A stretch of DNA of 22,487 bases from JAJYBV01 sp021812265 (GCA_027459525.1 DAIDIC010000150.1:1-22487); one strand, 5' to 3'. Shown: positions 8,264-15,643, numbered from the stretch's first letter. Numbers and translations: made by a program. The notes: a model not told the origin generated them from the sequence alone.

Positions 8264-8295
8264 AAGAGGTTTGGAACCCCCAAACCTCTTTTTTT
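8264..8295 (+). terminator. Intrinsic terminator of the phosphohexomutase gene
   Basis: AAGAGGTTTGG (8264-8274) pairs with CCAAACCTCTT (8280-8290), 5-nt loop, and is followed by an uninterrupted T-run to 8295. An 11-bp perfect stem. Confidence 0.9.
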
Positions 8296-8337
8296 GTTGA
8301 AATGATCTGTGTTCTTGACTTTTTGGGATGTGCGGTA

Positions 8338-8838
8338 TTATTGCGCCTGTATGGTGAATGTGTATAAAATGATGATTCCCGAACATACGTTGCCGGGTTT
8401 GCACAGCATCTGCCTAGTAAAGTAAAGCTGAGATTGCCCTGCGCTTTGAGCGGTGAACCGCCAAATACATGCGCTGCGGGTGGAATCGTAATAACCGGCC
8501 GGCTGCAGCATCTTTAAACTGCCGTTTTGGTGGTTGAATTTCCAAACTGCGTTGGCGGGCAGCACAACTTCCAAGTCGCTGCCTATGGCAATGCTTTTTA
8601 TAGCGTTTGCTTCTGCAGGAACGATGGTTAGCGCAGCGTTACTCGGCCAATTTGGCTGCGCGGCGGCGCCGGGGCATCCGGTTAATGTATTGCCGCCGGT
8701 TGTTGCCGCTGTTGTTGAGTTGTGTGTATGCCCGATAAAGATGACGCCGGAAACAATGACGGCTGCCGCAACAATGGCTGCCGATACGGCAGTAATGGCG
8801 CCTTTTCGGGTTTGTATAAAATGCAGAAGATTATTCAT
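8338..8838 (-). CDS. Membrane-anchored chagasin-like (I42 family) putative cysteine-protease inhibitor
   Basis: 166 residues. A short cytoplasmic start is followed by one hydrophobic segment (about residues 14-38, AITAVSAAIVAAAVIVSGVI), a threonine/glycine-rich linker, and an external domain of about 105 residues. That domain has chagasin-fold features: a VWKF segment, then 'GYYDSTRSACIWRFTAQSAG' and 'SQLYFTRQ', resembling the I42 pattern G-x-x-x-x-W-x-F...G-x-x-x-L-x-F-x-x-R. The classical NPTTGY loop is not obvious, so the inhibitory function is uncertain. Four cysteines in the external domain could form disulfides. I choose ATG 8838 because GGAAA lies about 8 nt upstream; the open frame runs further to 9033 without support. 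Known I42 proteins block papain-family peptidases; no such target is in this window. Confidence 0.6.
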   Translation of the reverse strand: MNNLLHFIQTRKGAITAVSAAIVAAAVIVSGVIFIGHTHNSTTAATTGGNTLTGCPGAAAQPNWPSNAALTIVPAEANAIKSIAIGSDLEVVLPANAVWKFNHQNGSLKMLQPAGYYDSTRSACIWRFTAQSAGQSQLYFTRQMLCKPGNVCSGIIILYTFTIQAQ

Positions 8839-9056
8839 TGCTATAATTTCCATTCCATTTGTTAAAAAATGAGATTTGCGTGATTTGGGTGATACATAAG
8901 GCATGATCAACAGTAAGCAGTTATTTAGATGCCAAGAATGTGTTTTGGCAAAATATACACTAAAACATCCTCTACTATAGAGTACCGCATATACCCAGTA
9001 ATTTGAACAGCCCCTGAGTGAGAGATAGATCACAGCGTGTCTGAGATTTTTACTAC

Positions 9057-9096
9057 AAAAAAAAGGCGTTTACCAAAATAATTTTCGGTAAACGCC
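9057..9096 (-). terminator. Intrinsic terminator of the small membrane protein gene
   Basis: Read on the minus strand, GGCGTTTACC (9096-9087) pairs with GGTAAACGCC (9074-9065) around a 12-nt loop and is followed by eight T (plus-strand A-run 9057-9064). Perfect 10-bp stem. It separates this gene from the I42-like gene downstream. Confidence 0.9.
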
Positions 9097-9110
9097 ACTA
9101 TGGAAATAGT

Positions 9111-9506
9111 TTAAAATTCGTCGGATAGATATCTGGACCAAATTAATACTACCGCCAGCCCGCCAACCAGCGCAAAAAACGCCACTGTGCCGCCGTAGTT
9201 GGGATCGCTGAATCGATAGAAGAAAAGAAGTCCCAGCCATAATATTGAGCCGGAAATTGCCAGAGACAGTCGAGATGATTCTGCTGTCGCAGGAATAAAT
9301 ACCTGAGCTAAAAGCCAGACTACGCCGAGAACAAGAATAGTTCCCCACTTAACGGCGCTTGCGCTGGTTGCATCGAGTGAAAAAGTGTTTTGCAAAAATC
9401 CAGAAGATTCTGTATTAATAAATACAAACGCGCTCAGCCAGATAAACGCCAATATCGCGCTGATAAAAGGTTTGGCAGGTTTTACCGCAACCACTGAAAA
9501 GCTCAC
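9111..9506 (-). CDS. Small four-helix membrane protein of unknown function
   Basis: 131 residues, not recognised. Four hydrophobic segments are visible: about residues 14-31 (ISAILAFIWLSAFVFI), 53-70 (WGTILVLGVVWLLAQVF), 80-97 and 103-123 (VAFFALVGGLAVVLIW), with a short loop FSDPNYGG between the last two. This predicts an integral cytoplasmic-membrane protein with short loops and no soluble domain. The start is uncertain: GTG at 9506 lacks a clear Shine-Dalgarno, while GTG at 9494 has AGTGAG upstream. No ATG exists between the preceding in-frame stop and these codons. It is followed by a strong terminator and stands alone, divergent from the 5-oxoprolinase operon. Confidence 0.7.
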   Translation of the reverse strand: MSFSVVAVKPAKPFISAILAFIWLSAFVFINTESSGFLQNTFSLDATSASAVKWGTILVLGVVWLLAQVFIPATAESSRLSLAISGSILWLGLLFFYRFSDPNYGGTVAFFALVGGLAVVLIWSRYLSDEF

Positions 9507-9634
9507 TTTCTTGAACTTTTTTAAGGAAAAAGCTCGTAGAATATATGGGATATCTTGGACTGCAGCGTCTCATTATGAGCATAGAAGTCCTTCTTCTATT
9601 ATAGTACACGACTGAATAAAGGATACGCAATACC

Positions 9635-9745
9635 ATGAGGAAATTTTCTGCGCAAAAAATTATGTGGGATGCCGGTAAAATTTATAGGAGCCAATATTTT
9701 TGTTTGATTTGGCAAGCAGAGGGTGAACCTGTTGCACAGTATTGA
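9635..9745 (+). CDS. Possible 36-residue upstream ORF overlapping the pxpBC start
   Basis: ATG 9635 opens a 36-codon frame (begins MRKFSAQKIMWDAGKIY) with AAAGGAT about 10-11 nt upstream. It runs past the pxpBC start and stops at 9745. It resembles no protein I know. It may be a leader peptide that couples ribosomes onto the poorly initiated pxpBC (GTG or TTG start), or an accidental frame. No amino-acid run typical of an attenuator is present. Confidence 0.25.
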   Translation: MRKFSAQKIMWDAGKIYRSQYFCLIWQAEGEPVAQY

Positions 9746-11480
9746 CGCTTATCCGCACATTGCTCCTTTTGGCGATTGCGGCGCTATTATGCGGTTTGCG
9801 GGGGAAATTACTGCCGCCGGGCACATGCGCGCTATAGCGTTGCTGCGCGCATACGCCGAGAATATGCCTGATGGTGTGTTAGATATGATTTTGGGGTATG
9901 TTTCGCTCGGAATATATTTCGATCCCCAAAAAATATCTTTCGACGCAATCGCGGAAGATATGCTTGTTCGCGCAAAACAATTGACTTTTGGCGATAGTTT
10001 GCCAAGCCGGTTGGTTACCATACCGGTAAACTATGGCGGCGCAGCCGGACCGGATCTTGCTTTACTGGCGGAATCCGCTAAAATTTCTGTGGAGCAGACG
10101 GTGGAATTGCACGCAAAAACAGAGTATACAGTTTATTTTCTGGGATTTATTGCAGGCTTTCCGTATATGGGAGAGGTCGATCCGAAAATTCGCGCGTCAC
10201 GGCGAAGCATGCCCCGCAAACATATTCCACGGGGATCCGTTGGCGTCGCAGACGCGCAAACCGGAATATATTCCGTAGCCAGTCCCGGCGGATGGAATAT
10301 AATCGGCTCCTCGCAGGCAGATATTTTTGATCCATTGCGCGAGCAGCCATTTCTGCTGTTTCCGGGAGATAGGGCGCGGTTTACCATAGAATCTATTGAT
10401 ATTGCCTCACCGAATGGCGCAGACTTTTCGGCAACCGACCGCCGGCAAACTGCGTCCCGGCGTTGGGTTGCTCCGGATGAAGCTGTGCGCTGCGCGGCGA
10501 TAATTGATTCGGGAACGCAAACTTGCGCGCAAGGAGCAAGACGGCATAATGTGGGGCAATTTGGTGTGTCACGCGGCGGCGCGGCGGATTTTTTTTCACT
10601 GCGCGCCGGCAATTTGGCTTTGGGCAATCACCCCGACGCCTGCGCGCTGGAATTTGCGGGGATAGGACCGGAATTGAAGTTTTTGTGTGAAATCAGTGTT
10701 ATTGTAACAGGCGCGGCAGAAACTATGACAATTGATGGCTATAACCTTCCTGCCGGCCGGTGTGTAACCATGCGCGCCGGGCAAATATTGCGCGTCGGTG
10801 AAACAGCGCATGGCGCGCGTGGCTATATTTGCTTTGCCGGCGGAATCGCTGGGGAAGATATACTGGGGGCAGATTCTACCGATATTCGTGGCGGTTTTGG
10901 CGGAATTGGCGGCAGATATTTATGCGTGGGGGATATGCTTTCGGCTTGGAAGACAACAAATCAGGTCGTGTATGATGATACCAGAATAAGACTGCCCATA
11001 CAAAATAGTGTACTGCGTGTTTTGCCCGGCCCCGATTTTGCGGCGCACAGCCAATTGGCAAATGCGCTGACGGACCTATCGTTTGTTGTTTCACAGCAAT
11101 CCGATCGCATGGGTATTTGTTTAGAAAGCGTGGAGCGACAATTGCCGGAAGATTTGATTCCTTTGGGTAATATTTCAGAAATGACGCTGCCCGGAGCGCT
11201 TCAGGTTCCTCCTGGCGGAAAACCGATGCTGTTGGGGGCAGATTGCCAAACAACCGGCGGCTATTGTGTTCCGCTAGCAGTTATCAGCGCCGATATATGG
11301 CGTATCGGGCAGCTTTGTCCGGGAATGACAACGCGGTTTACTCTTGTTTCGCTCGCGGAGTCTGCGGCTGCATTGCGGCAGACGCGCCAAGCCGAACAGT
11401 CGTATGCGGTTGGAGTATATGATACTTCGCGGCTATTTTGTGGTTTTGTGGAAGGTGATTTACATGAAGAGATGTTTTGA
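9723..11480 (+). CDS. pxpBC: 5-oxoprolinase subunits B and C, natural fusion (PxpB-PxpC)
   Basis: 585 residues. The first ~230 residues are PxpB (KipI/AHS1): FIAGFPYMGEVDP, PRKHIPRGSVGVADAQTGIY, SVASPGGWNIIGSS. Residues ~255-560 are PxpC (KipA/AHS2): RHNVGQFGVSRGGAADFFSLRAGN, a SDRMG motif and ALQVPPGGKPMLLGADCQTTGGY. With PxpA they hydrolyse 5-oxo-L-proline (pyroglutamate) to glutamate using ATP, a damage-repair step in the cytosol. In E. coli and Bacillus B and C are separate genes; the same pair is fused in urea-amidolyase-like proteins. Start choice: GTG 9723 directly follows AGAGG, while TTG 9732 sits 8 nt after AGAGGG and may be the real one. The stop overlaps pxpA by 17 bp, so the two are probably translated together. 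Confidence 0.9.
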   Translation: MNLLHSIDAYPHIAPFGDCGAIMRFAGEITAAGHMRAIALLRAYAENMPDGVLDMILGYVSLGIYFDPQKISFDAIAEDMLVRAKQLTFGDSLPSRLVTIPVNYGGAAGPDLALLAESAKISVEQTVELHAKTEYTVYFLGFIAGFPYMGEVDPKIRASRRSMPRKHIPRGSVGVADAQTGIYSVASPGGWNIIGSSQADIFDPLREQPFLLFPGDRARFTIESIDIASPNGADFSATDRRQTASRRWVAPDEAVRCAAIIDSGTQTCAQGARRHNVGQFGVSRGGAADFFSLRAGNLALGNHPDACALEFAGIGPELKFLCEISVIVTGAAETMTIDGYNLPAGRCVTMRAGQILRVGETAHGARGYICFAGGIAGEDILGADSTDIRGGFGGIGGRYLCVGDMLSAWKTTNQVVYDDTRIRLPIQNSVLRVLPGPDFAAHSQLANALTDLSFVVSQQSDRMGICLESVERQLPEDLIPLGNISEMTLPGALQVPPGGKPMLLGADCQTTGGYCVPLAVISADIWRIGQLCPGMTTRFTLVSLAESAAALRQTRQAEQSYAVGVYDTSRLFCGFVEGDLHEEMF

Positions 11481-12243
11481 TATGAACGCCGACGCCGGAG
11501 AATCTTTCGGTCTGTGGCGGATTGGCGCCGACGCAGAGATTTTCCCGTATATTACTTCGGCAAATATCGCGTGCGGCGCGCATGCCGGGGATCCGTCGGT
11601 AATGCGAAAAACTATTGAATTGGCGGCATTGCGCCATGTTGCAGTCGGAGCGCACCCAGGGTATCCCGATTTGCAGGGATTTGGCCGGCGTGCGATGATG
11701 ATGGATCCGGACGAAATACATGATATGGTGGTGACACAAATTGGCGCATTGCAGGCAATGGCGCAGATAAAAGGCGCGCGGCTGCAGCATGTGAAGTTGC
11801 ATGGCGCGTTGTATAACGCTGCCGCACAGGATGGAGTTATTGCGCAGGCAGTTTGCCGCGCCGTGCGCGCAATCGATCAGAATCTGGTGGTTGTGGCGCT
11901 GTCGGGATCGATTATGGCGCAGGTGTCGCAAGAGATGGGGTTGAGAACGGCAGAGGAGCTGTTTTTAGATCGAGGATACGCGGATGACGGGACATTGCTG
12001 CCACGCAGTCATCCCCACGCTTTAGTGAGCGATTTAGCAGAGATCGATCGCCGCGCAGAGCTGTTAACAACATCCGGAGTAATTCAGACGGATGGCGGAT
12101 TATTGCTGCCGCGAAATTGCGTGACTTTGTGTGTGCACAGCGATACTCCAAACGCCGCGGCAATCGCTGCGCGCGCCAAACAGGCTTTTCAGCGAATCGG
12201 CGCCGATATTCGGCCGATGGCGGAGATTGTGGCGCAGCGGTGA
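11464..12243 (+). CDS. pxpA: 5-oxoprolinase subunit A (PxpA, LamB/YcsF family)
   Basis: 259 residues, the usual length. FDMNADAGESFG, ANIACGAHAGDPSVM, VGAHPGYPDLQGFGRR and VKLHGALYN are the conserved metal- and substrate-site motifs of the family (commonly NxDxGE, ACGxHAGDP, GAHPxxPD, VKPHGALYN; here Leu replaces Pro in the last). FLDRGYADDGTLLPR and LCVHSDTPNA complete the pattern. It works with PxpB/PxpC in ATP-dependent cleavage of pyroglutamate to glutamate. The frame is open 120 nt further upstream, but ATG 11464 is the family start and has AAGGTG just before it. Order B-C-A differs from the B-C-A/A-B-C arrangements only by the fusion. No transporter or LysR regulator is adjacent. Confidence 0.92.
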   Translation: MKRCFDMNADAGESFGLWRIGADAEIFPYITSANIACGAHAGDPSVMRKTIELAALRHVAVGAHPGYPDLQGFGRRAMMMDPDEIHDMVVTQIGALQAMAQIKGARLQHVKLHGALYNAAAQDGVIAQAVCRAVRAIDQNLVVVALSGSIMAQVSQEMGLRTAEELFLDRGYADDGTLLPRSHPHALVSDLAEIDRRAELLTTSGVIQTDGGLLLPRNCVTLCVHSDTPNAAAIAARAKQAFQRIGADIRPMAEIVAQR

Positions 12244-12260
12244 ATCTTTGGGTAATGGAA

Positions 12261-12290
12261 CCATGCGCTGCTCTTTCAAGCGAAAGTTCT
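12261..12290 (+). repeat. Right-end fragment of the dispersed MITE-like repeat
   Basis: CTCTTTCAAGCGAAAG followed by TTCT matches the right end of the copies at 5169-5303 and 19184-19312 (CTCTTTCAAGCGAAAG-TCCT and TTCTTTCAAGCGAAAG-CCCT). The preceding CCATGCGCTG also resembles ACATACGCTT. The left part of the element is absent, so this is a remnant. Confidence 0.5.
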
Positions 12291-12638
12291 AGAGACCTAA
12301 GAGAAGCGAATCATACAGCCATCGGCGCAGGGGGCAGCATGCCTTCTGACGGTGTGTGAGATGTCCCTGCATTCCCTAATCCTTTTTAAGGTTCAGGTAT
12401 ATAATTGCAAGACAACGCAATTGATTTGCGAGATATGGCGCAGCAATTGCGTTGCAATGTACAATATCTGTAAGCGCAGTGAATTTTGATACGCCACCGT
12501 GTTTGGCGTATCGATTGCTTTAGTTATTGCGCAAGATATTCCCAAAAAGCAGTTACCGATCGATTGCGATTTTAAGATAGAATATCTTCACATGATATTG
12601 ATATCATGGAGATGTTGACAATCTGTGTTATATTAATA

Positions 12639-12680
12639 AAGAAAGGTTTTCTATGAAAACCAAGCAGGAAAATCTTTCTT
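12639..12680 (+). promoter_or_regulatory. Pair of mutually exclusive hairpins around a 9-codon ORF
   Basis: AAGAAAGGTTTT (12639-12650) can pair with AAAATCTTTCTT (12669-12680) over 12 bp with one G-U. Its inner half GGTTTTC (12645-12651) can pair instead with GAAAACC (12655-12661), 3-nt loop. Both cannot form fully at once. GAAAGG (12641-12646) is also a good Shine-Dalgarno for ATG 12653 of MKTKQENLS, stop at 12682. Either pairing hides that site. The layout resembles an attenuator or leader-peptide switch, but no downstream terminator with a T-run is obvious. Confidence 0.35.
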
Positions 12681-12682
12681 GA
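12653..12682 (+). CDS. Possible 9-residue leader peptide
   Basis: ATG 12653 to TGA 12682 encodes MKTKQENLS. GAAAGG ends 6 nt upstream, a better ribosome site than most genes here have. It lies inside two alternative hairpins. No residue is enriched enough to name a regulating amino acid, and clpP starts some 450 nt later, so a link to clpP is doubtful. Confidence 0.2.
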   Translation: MKTKQENLS

Positions 12683-13132
12683 TTCACGTTTTTCTCTGTT
12701 TTCATGAAACAGAGCGTGGTCGGTACTGGCTTGGATGAACACGTTAAAATCTGCCAATGGATGTGATGTTAGTCTTGAAGGGTCAAAATACGTTTCTTAT
12801 TTTTTACCCAAATAGAGCCTTTTCTGGTCACATCTTCCAAGGCGCTGATATGTACGCTCCTCTCTGTGAGCGTGATATACTGCATATGAGTATCGCAAGT
12901 CCATCGGGAATTCACGCCTGGAGAGAGTAAGTAAGACGAGAAATGCGTGCATTTCTTGCTGACTCAAAGAACCAGGAAGAGAACACTAAAGAACGACATC
13001 ACGCTGTCCTCTTTGGGTACGTTTTTTGGGACGGGTAACCTGGAGAGCAATTGCAGGTGAAGTAGGTACAACAAAATTCTTGTTTTTTGTGGGCAACCAC
13101 ATTTGACTATGAAAATTGGAGCAGAAATTTTT

Positions 13133-13813
13133 ATGGGATCGCAAAAATTACCCCATGACATCATCAATGCGATGGATGTTAATGGAAAATATATATCGGG
13201 GTTAACCCCGACCTCTATGTCTCCGTATGTTTTCGAGGATACTCCTCGCGGCACACAAGGCATGGATATTTTTACTCGTTTAATGCGCGAGCGGATTATC
13301 TTTATTGGCACACCGATTGACGATCGGGTTGCCAATAATGTTGTGGCGCAGTTGTTATATCTGCAAAGCGAAGATCCTACCCGCGATATTCAAATTTATA
13401 TCAACAGCCCAGGCGGCAGCATTTATGCCGGTTTGGCGATTTATGACACAATGCAGCATATTCAGCCGGATGTTTCAACAGTATGTTTGGGCATGGCGAT
13501 GAGTATGGGATCGTTCCTGTTGGCTGCCGGAGCGCCGAAAAAACGCTTTGTTCTGCCAAATTCCACCATTCTTATTCACCAGCCGCTGGGCGGCGCCGAA
13601 GGGCAAGCTACCGATATCGAAATTACTGCGCGCGAAATTGTCCGTTTGCGCTCGCGCATGTATGAACTGTATTCGGTTCATACCGGTAAAGCGGTTGAAC
13701 AAATTGCTAAAGATTCGGATCGCAACTATTATCTTTCCGCCGAAGAAGCTGTTGCTTATGGCTTGGCGGATGAGGTGCTGACGAAGACGGCTGCTGTTAC
13801 GGAAAAGAAATAA
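13133..13813 (+). CDS. clpP: ATP-dependent Clp protease proteolytic subunit ClpP
   Basis: Serine peptidase that forms the 14-mer chamber of ClpXP/ClpAP, cytosolic. With the start at 13133 it has 226 residues. The catalytic triad is visible: Ser124 in MAMSMGSFLL, His149 in ILIHQPLGG and the Asp of KDSDRN near 194. PGGSIYAGLAIYDT is the oxyanion region and GMDIFTRLMRERIIFIG the usual N-terminal core. Start: ATG 13133 has GGAG 11 nt upstream, but typical ClpP begins near ATG 13217 (MSPYVFEDTPRG, giving 198 residues); TTG 13103 and ATG 13109 are also in frame. The extra 28 residues could be a propeptide. A 16-bp palindrome lies just before ATG 13217. No clpX or tig is adjacent. A strong terminator follows. 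Confidence 0.93.
   Translation: MGSQKLPHDIINAMDVNGKYISGLTPTSMSPYVFEDTPRGTQGMDIFTRLMRERIIFIGTPIDDRVANNVVAQLLYLQSEDPTRDIQIYINSPGGSIYAGLAIYDTMQHIQPDVSTVCLGMAMSMGSFLLAAGAPKKRFVLPNSTILIHQPLGGAEGQATDIEITAREIVRLRSRMYELYSVHTGKAVEQIAKDSDRNYYLSAEEAVAYGLADEVLTKTAAVTEKK
13196..13211. repeat. 16-bp perfect palindrome before the inner clpP start codon
   Basis: TCGGGGTTAACCCCGA reads the same on both strands and ends 5 nt before ATG 13217. If translation starts at 13133, it is coding sequence (SGLTP); if it starts at 13217, it occupies the ribosome site or an operator position. Confidence 0.6.
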
Positions 13814-13841
13814 AACTGATTTTGCCGCAATGACAGCAATT

Positions 13842-13888
13842 TCGGGCGCGCTTTTGCTCTTAGAGCATAGGCGTCGCCCGATTTTTTT
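13842..13888 (+). terminator. Intrinsic terminator of clpP
   Basis: TCGGGCG (13842-13848) pairs with CGCCCGA (13875-13881). The interior adds TGCTC/GAGCA around TTA. A run of seven T follows (13882-13888). Confidence 0.88.
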
Positions 13889-13955
13889 ATTTGTTTGATG
13901 ACAAGCAAACGGTCCTTGTGACCACACATGGCGCCGCCTGCATGGGTAACTATCA

Positions 13956-14034
13956 CGGATATCATTCACTGTATATCTCGATGATATCCGCAATAGAAAA
14001 TTGCGGCGTCACTGGGAAAATAACTTTCTCAGTG
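13956..14034. repeat. Three consecutive hairpins between clpP and the lipoprotein gene
   Basis: CGGATATCAT 13956-13965 with ATGATATCCG 13981-13990 (perfect 10 bp); CCGCAAT 13988-13994 with ATTGCGG 14000-14006 (perfect 7 bp, sharing CCG with the first); CACTGGGAAA 14010-14019 with TTTCTCAGTG 14025-14034 (10 bp with one G-U). They lie just downstream of the minus-strand lipoprotein gene and may form its 3' end, though no T-run follows on that strand. Confidence 0.55.
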
Positions 14035-14055
14035 GGTTGCATCGCAAAATGTGCG

Positions 14056-15621
14056 TTACGGCGCAGTAACTTGGAAGTTTGGCTCGGTAGTTTGCGCTAT
14101 ACATGGAAGTGTTGGCGCCGACGACGGATTATCCCAAAATGTTTCTACCACATTAATAGAGCATTTATCCCCTTGGAAATCGGAAAGGAATACGCCATGG
14201 CCGGTTCCTTTGAAAAATTCAACAAAGCTGTTTGGAAGCTCGCTATGCACTAAGTTGCCGTTCGCCGGCGGAGTAATAGGATCGTACTCGCCTTCCAAAA
14301 TGAGAGTTGGAATACTGCTGGTAACCGGCTGGAAAAAGTTTTGCGGCGCTTTAGGTGTATTCCAAATATTGCACGCCTGTATATATCCTTCCATGCTGAT
14401 CTGCTGGTCGGGGCGGATCGCCGCGGGATACGCCTGTGAAGCTTGGTCTACCTGCTGAGTAGTGTCATTTTCCTCGCTGCAAACAACCGAAAAATAAACG
14501 CCATAGCTTGTAGAATTATCAAACGTTAAGCCGCCGAATAATTGCGATGTCAGCGAATTAACGGTGATATTGCCTTGGCTTACTTGGTTGATAACCGCCG
14601 GAATATACTCAATGCCGGGTGTGTAATAGAATATTTGATAGAGCAGCCCCACTAATGAATCACCATTAAATAAAACCGTGTAGGTATTGTTATCTACCTG
14701 ATCGACGGTTTGAAAGGTGATGGGATTGGCTTGCAGCTTAGCGTATAAACTATACAGCGTATTAGCCAGATTAGGATACGCCGCCGAACAGGTTGCGTTG
14801 CCTGAGCAGCCTTGATACAGTTGATTGAATACCCGCGCTGTGCTGGTGGGACTGCTGGTGATGAAGTCGATTTGCGGCGGAATGGTTGAATCTAAAATAA
14901 CGCTGTGTACTCCCTGTGGAAACGCGCGCATAATTTCCAGCGCTACTCGTGTGCCATAAGAGACCCCATACACATCGGCTTGCTTATATCCTGTGGCAAA
15001 AATAAGATCATGGATATCTGCGGCGTCGTTATAGGTTGTATAATCGGCAAGATTAACACCTTCGCCGGTTAACTGGGCTTTGCATTGGGTTAACGCTTGA
15101 TTTTGCAGCGTGTTTCCCTGCTGCGGTGAGATGTTTTCATTTAAAGTAGAAGTTTGCAGCGCATTTAATTGCGGGCATTGCAGCGCCGGCTGTGAATATC
15201 CGGTGCCGCGCTGATCGACCAATATCATATCGCGGTCGCCGATGAGTGTTGGATTTTGCATCAGCAGCGGCGCAAAATCTTGGATAATTCGGCCACCGGG
15301 GCCGCCCTGCAAAAAGATCATGGGAATAGGGCTTGGTTTTGCGGCCGTTGATTTGAATATGGCGACGGCTATTTTAATCATATTATTGCTGTTTGGGTTT
15401 ACCTGATCTGCCGGAACAGCAACAAATCCGCAGATAACGGTTTTGCCGTCGATAAAACTTCCGGTAACTTGAAACGGACACGCTGACTTTGTGAATGTTA
15501 CGCCTTTTGGCAAAACAACCGTCGACGTGTTTGAGCCGGATGATGCGGAGGGTGCGCAAGAGCTGAGCGCCAGCGCGCAAAGCATAGCGACGCCTGCCGC
15601 GATTTTAGCAAAACGATTCAT
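14056..15621 (-). CDS. Exported lipoprotein alpha/beta hydrolase, tripeptidyl-aminopeptidase-like (S33)
   Basis: 521 residues. The signal peptide ends in a lipobox LSSC with Cys22 as lipid anchor, so the protein is tethered outside the cytoplasmic membrane. The body is an alpha/beta hydrolase of the proline-iminopeptidase/TAP type: the oxyanion segment FLQGGPGG (104-110), VDQRGTGYSQPA (135-146), nucleophile GVSYG with Ser221, acid in LEGEYDPITPP and His in GTGHG near the C-terminus. The cap domain between about 250 and 430 is large, as in Streptomyces tripeptidyl aminopeptidases. It probably removes short peptides from N-termini outside the cell; an esterase role is possible. AAGGAT lies about 12 nt before ATG 15621. 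The M42 aminopeptidase gene lies directly upstream on the same strand, with a terminator between them. Confidence 0.87.
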   Translation of the reverse strand: MNRFAKIAAGVAMLCALALSSCAPSASSGSNTSTVVLPKGVTFTKSACPFQVTGSFIDGKTVICGFVAVPADQVNPNSNNMIKIAVAIFKSTAAKPSPIPMIFLQGGPGGRIIQDFAPLLMQNPTLIGDRDMILVDQRGTGYSQPALQCPQLNALQTSTLNENISPQQGNTLQNQALTQCKAQLTGEGVNLADYTTYNDAADIHDLIFATGYKQADVYGVSYGTRVALEIMRAFPQGVHSVILDSTIPPQIDFITSSPTSTARVFNQLYQGCSGNATCSAAYPNLANTLYSLYAKLQANPITFQTVDQVDNNTYTVLFNGDSLVGLLYQIFYYTPGIEYIPAVINQVSQGNITVNSLTSQLFGGLTFDNSTSYGVYFSVVCSEENDTTQQVDQASQAYPAAIRPDQQISMEGYIQACNIWNTPKAPQNFFQPVTSSIPTLILEGEYDPITPPANGNLVHSELPNSFVEFFKGTGHGVFLSDFQGDKCSINVVETFWDNPSSAPTLPCIAQTTEPNFQVTAP

Positions 15622-15643
15622 ATGTAACGGATAATCCTTTCAG

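Larger units (their letters stand above)
12244..13132. other. 889-nt gene-free region rich in inverted repeats, upstream of clpP
   Basis: No convincing gene. Perfect or near-perfect inverted repeats follow one another: 12404-12458 (ACGCAATTG with CAATTGCGT, extended by ATTGCA/TGCAAT across a bulge), GATACGCCA/TGGCGTATC 12488-12512, AAGATA/TATCTT 12574-12588, CATGATAT/ATATCATG 12591-12608, a switch-like pair at 12639-12680, CTCTGTTT/AAACAGAG 12693-12713, GATGTGA/TCACATC about 12762-12828, a two-part stem CTCTCT-GCGTGA with TCACGC-AGAGAG about 12865-12927, AGAAATGC/GCATTTCT 12939-12956, and AAAGA..GACA with TGTC.TCTTT about 12985-13013. This may be one or more structured RNAs, a long clpP leader, or a patchwork of decayed repeats. 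It begins with a fragment of the dispersed repeat (12261-12290). Confidence 0.5.

Noticed and set aside
8839..9033. N-terminal extension of the I42-like protein to 9033
   Set aside because: The extension has no ribosome site, unusual composition, and would put an extra hydrophobic stretch before the clear membrane anchor; ATG 8838 has GGAAA upstream.
12615..12643. TTGACA as the -35 of a promoter
   Set aside because: The hexamer at 12615 is perfect, but no acceptable -10 is present at 16-18 nt; the AT-rich TATATT is only 8 nt away.
12572..12757. Open frame of 61 codons on the minus strand
   Set aside because: No ribosome site before its ATG, no recognisable product, and it runs through several inverted repeats; more likely accidental.
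13889..14253. Plus-strand open frame after clpP
   Set aside because: Mostly antisense to the S33 lipoprotein gene, with a TTG start inside the clpP terminator region and no ribosome site.
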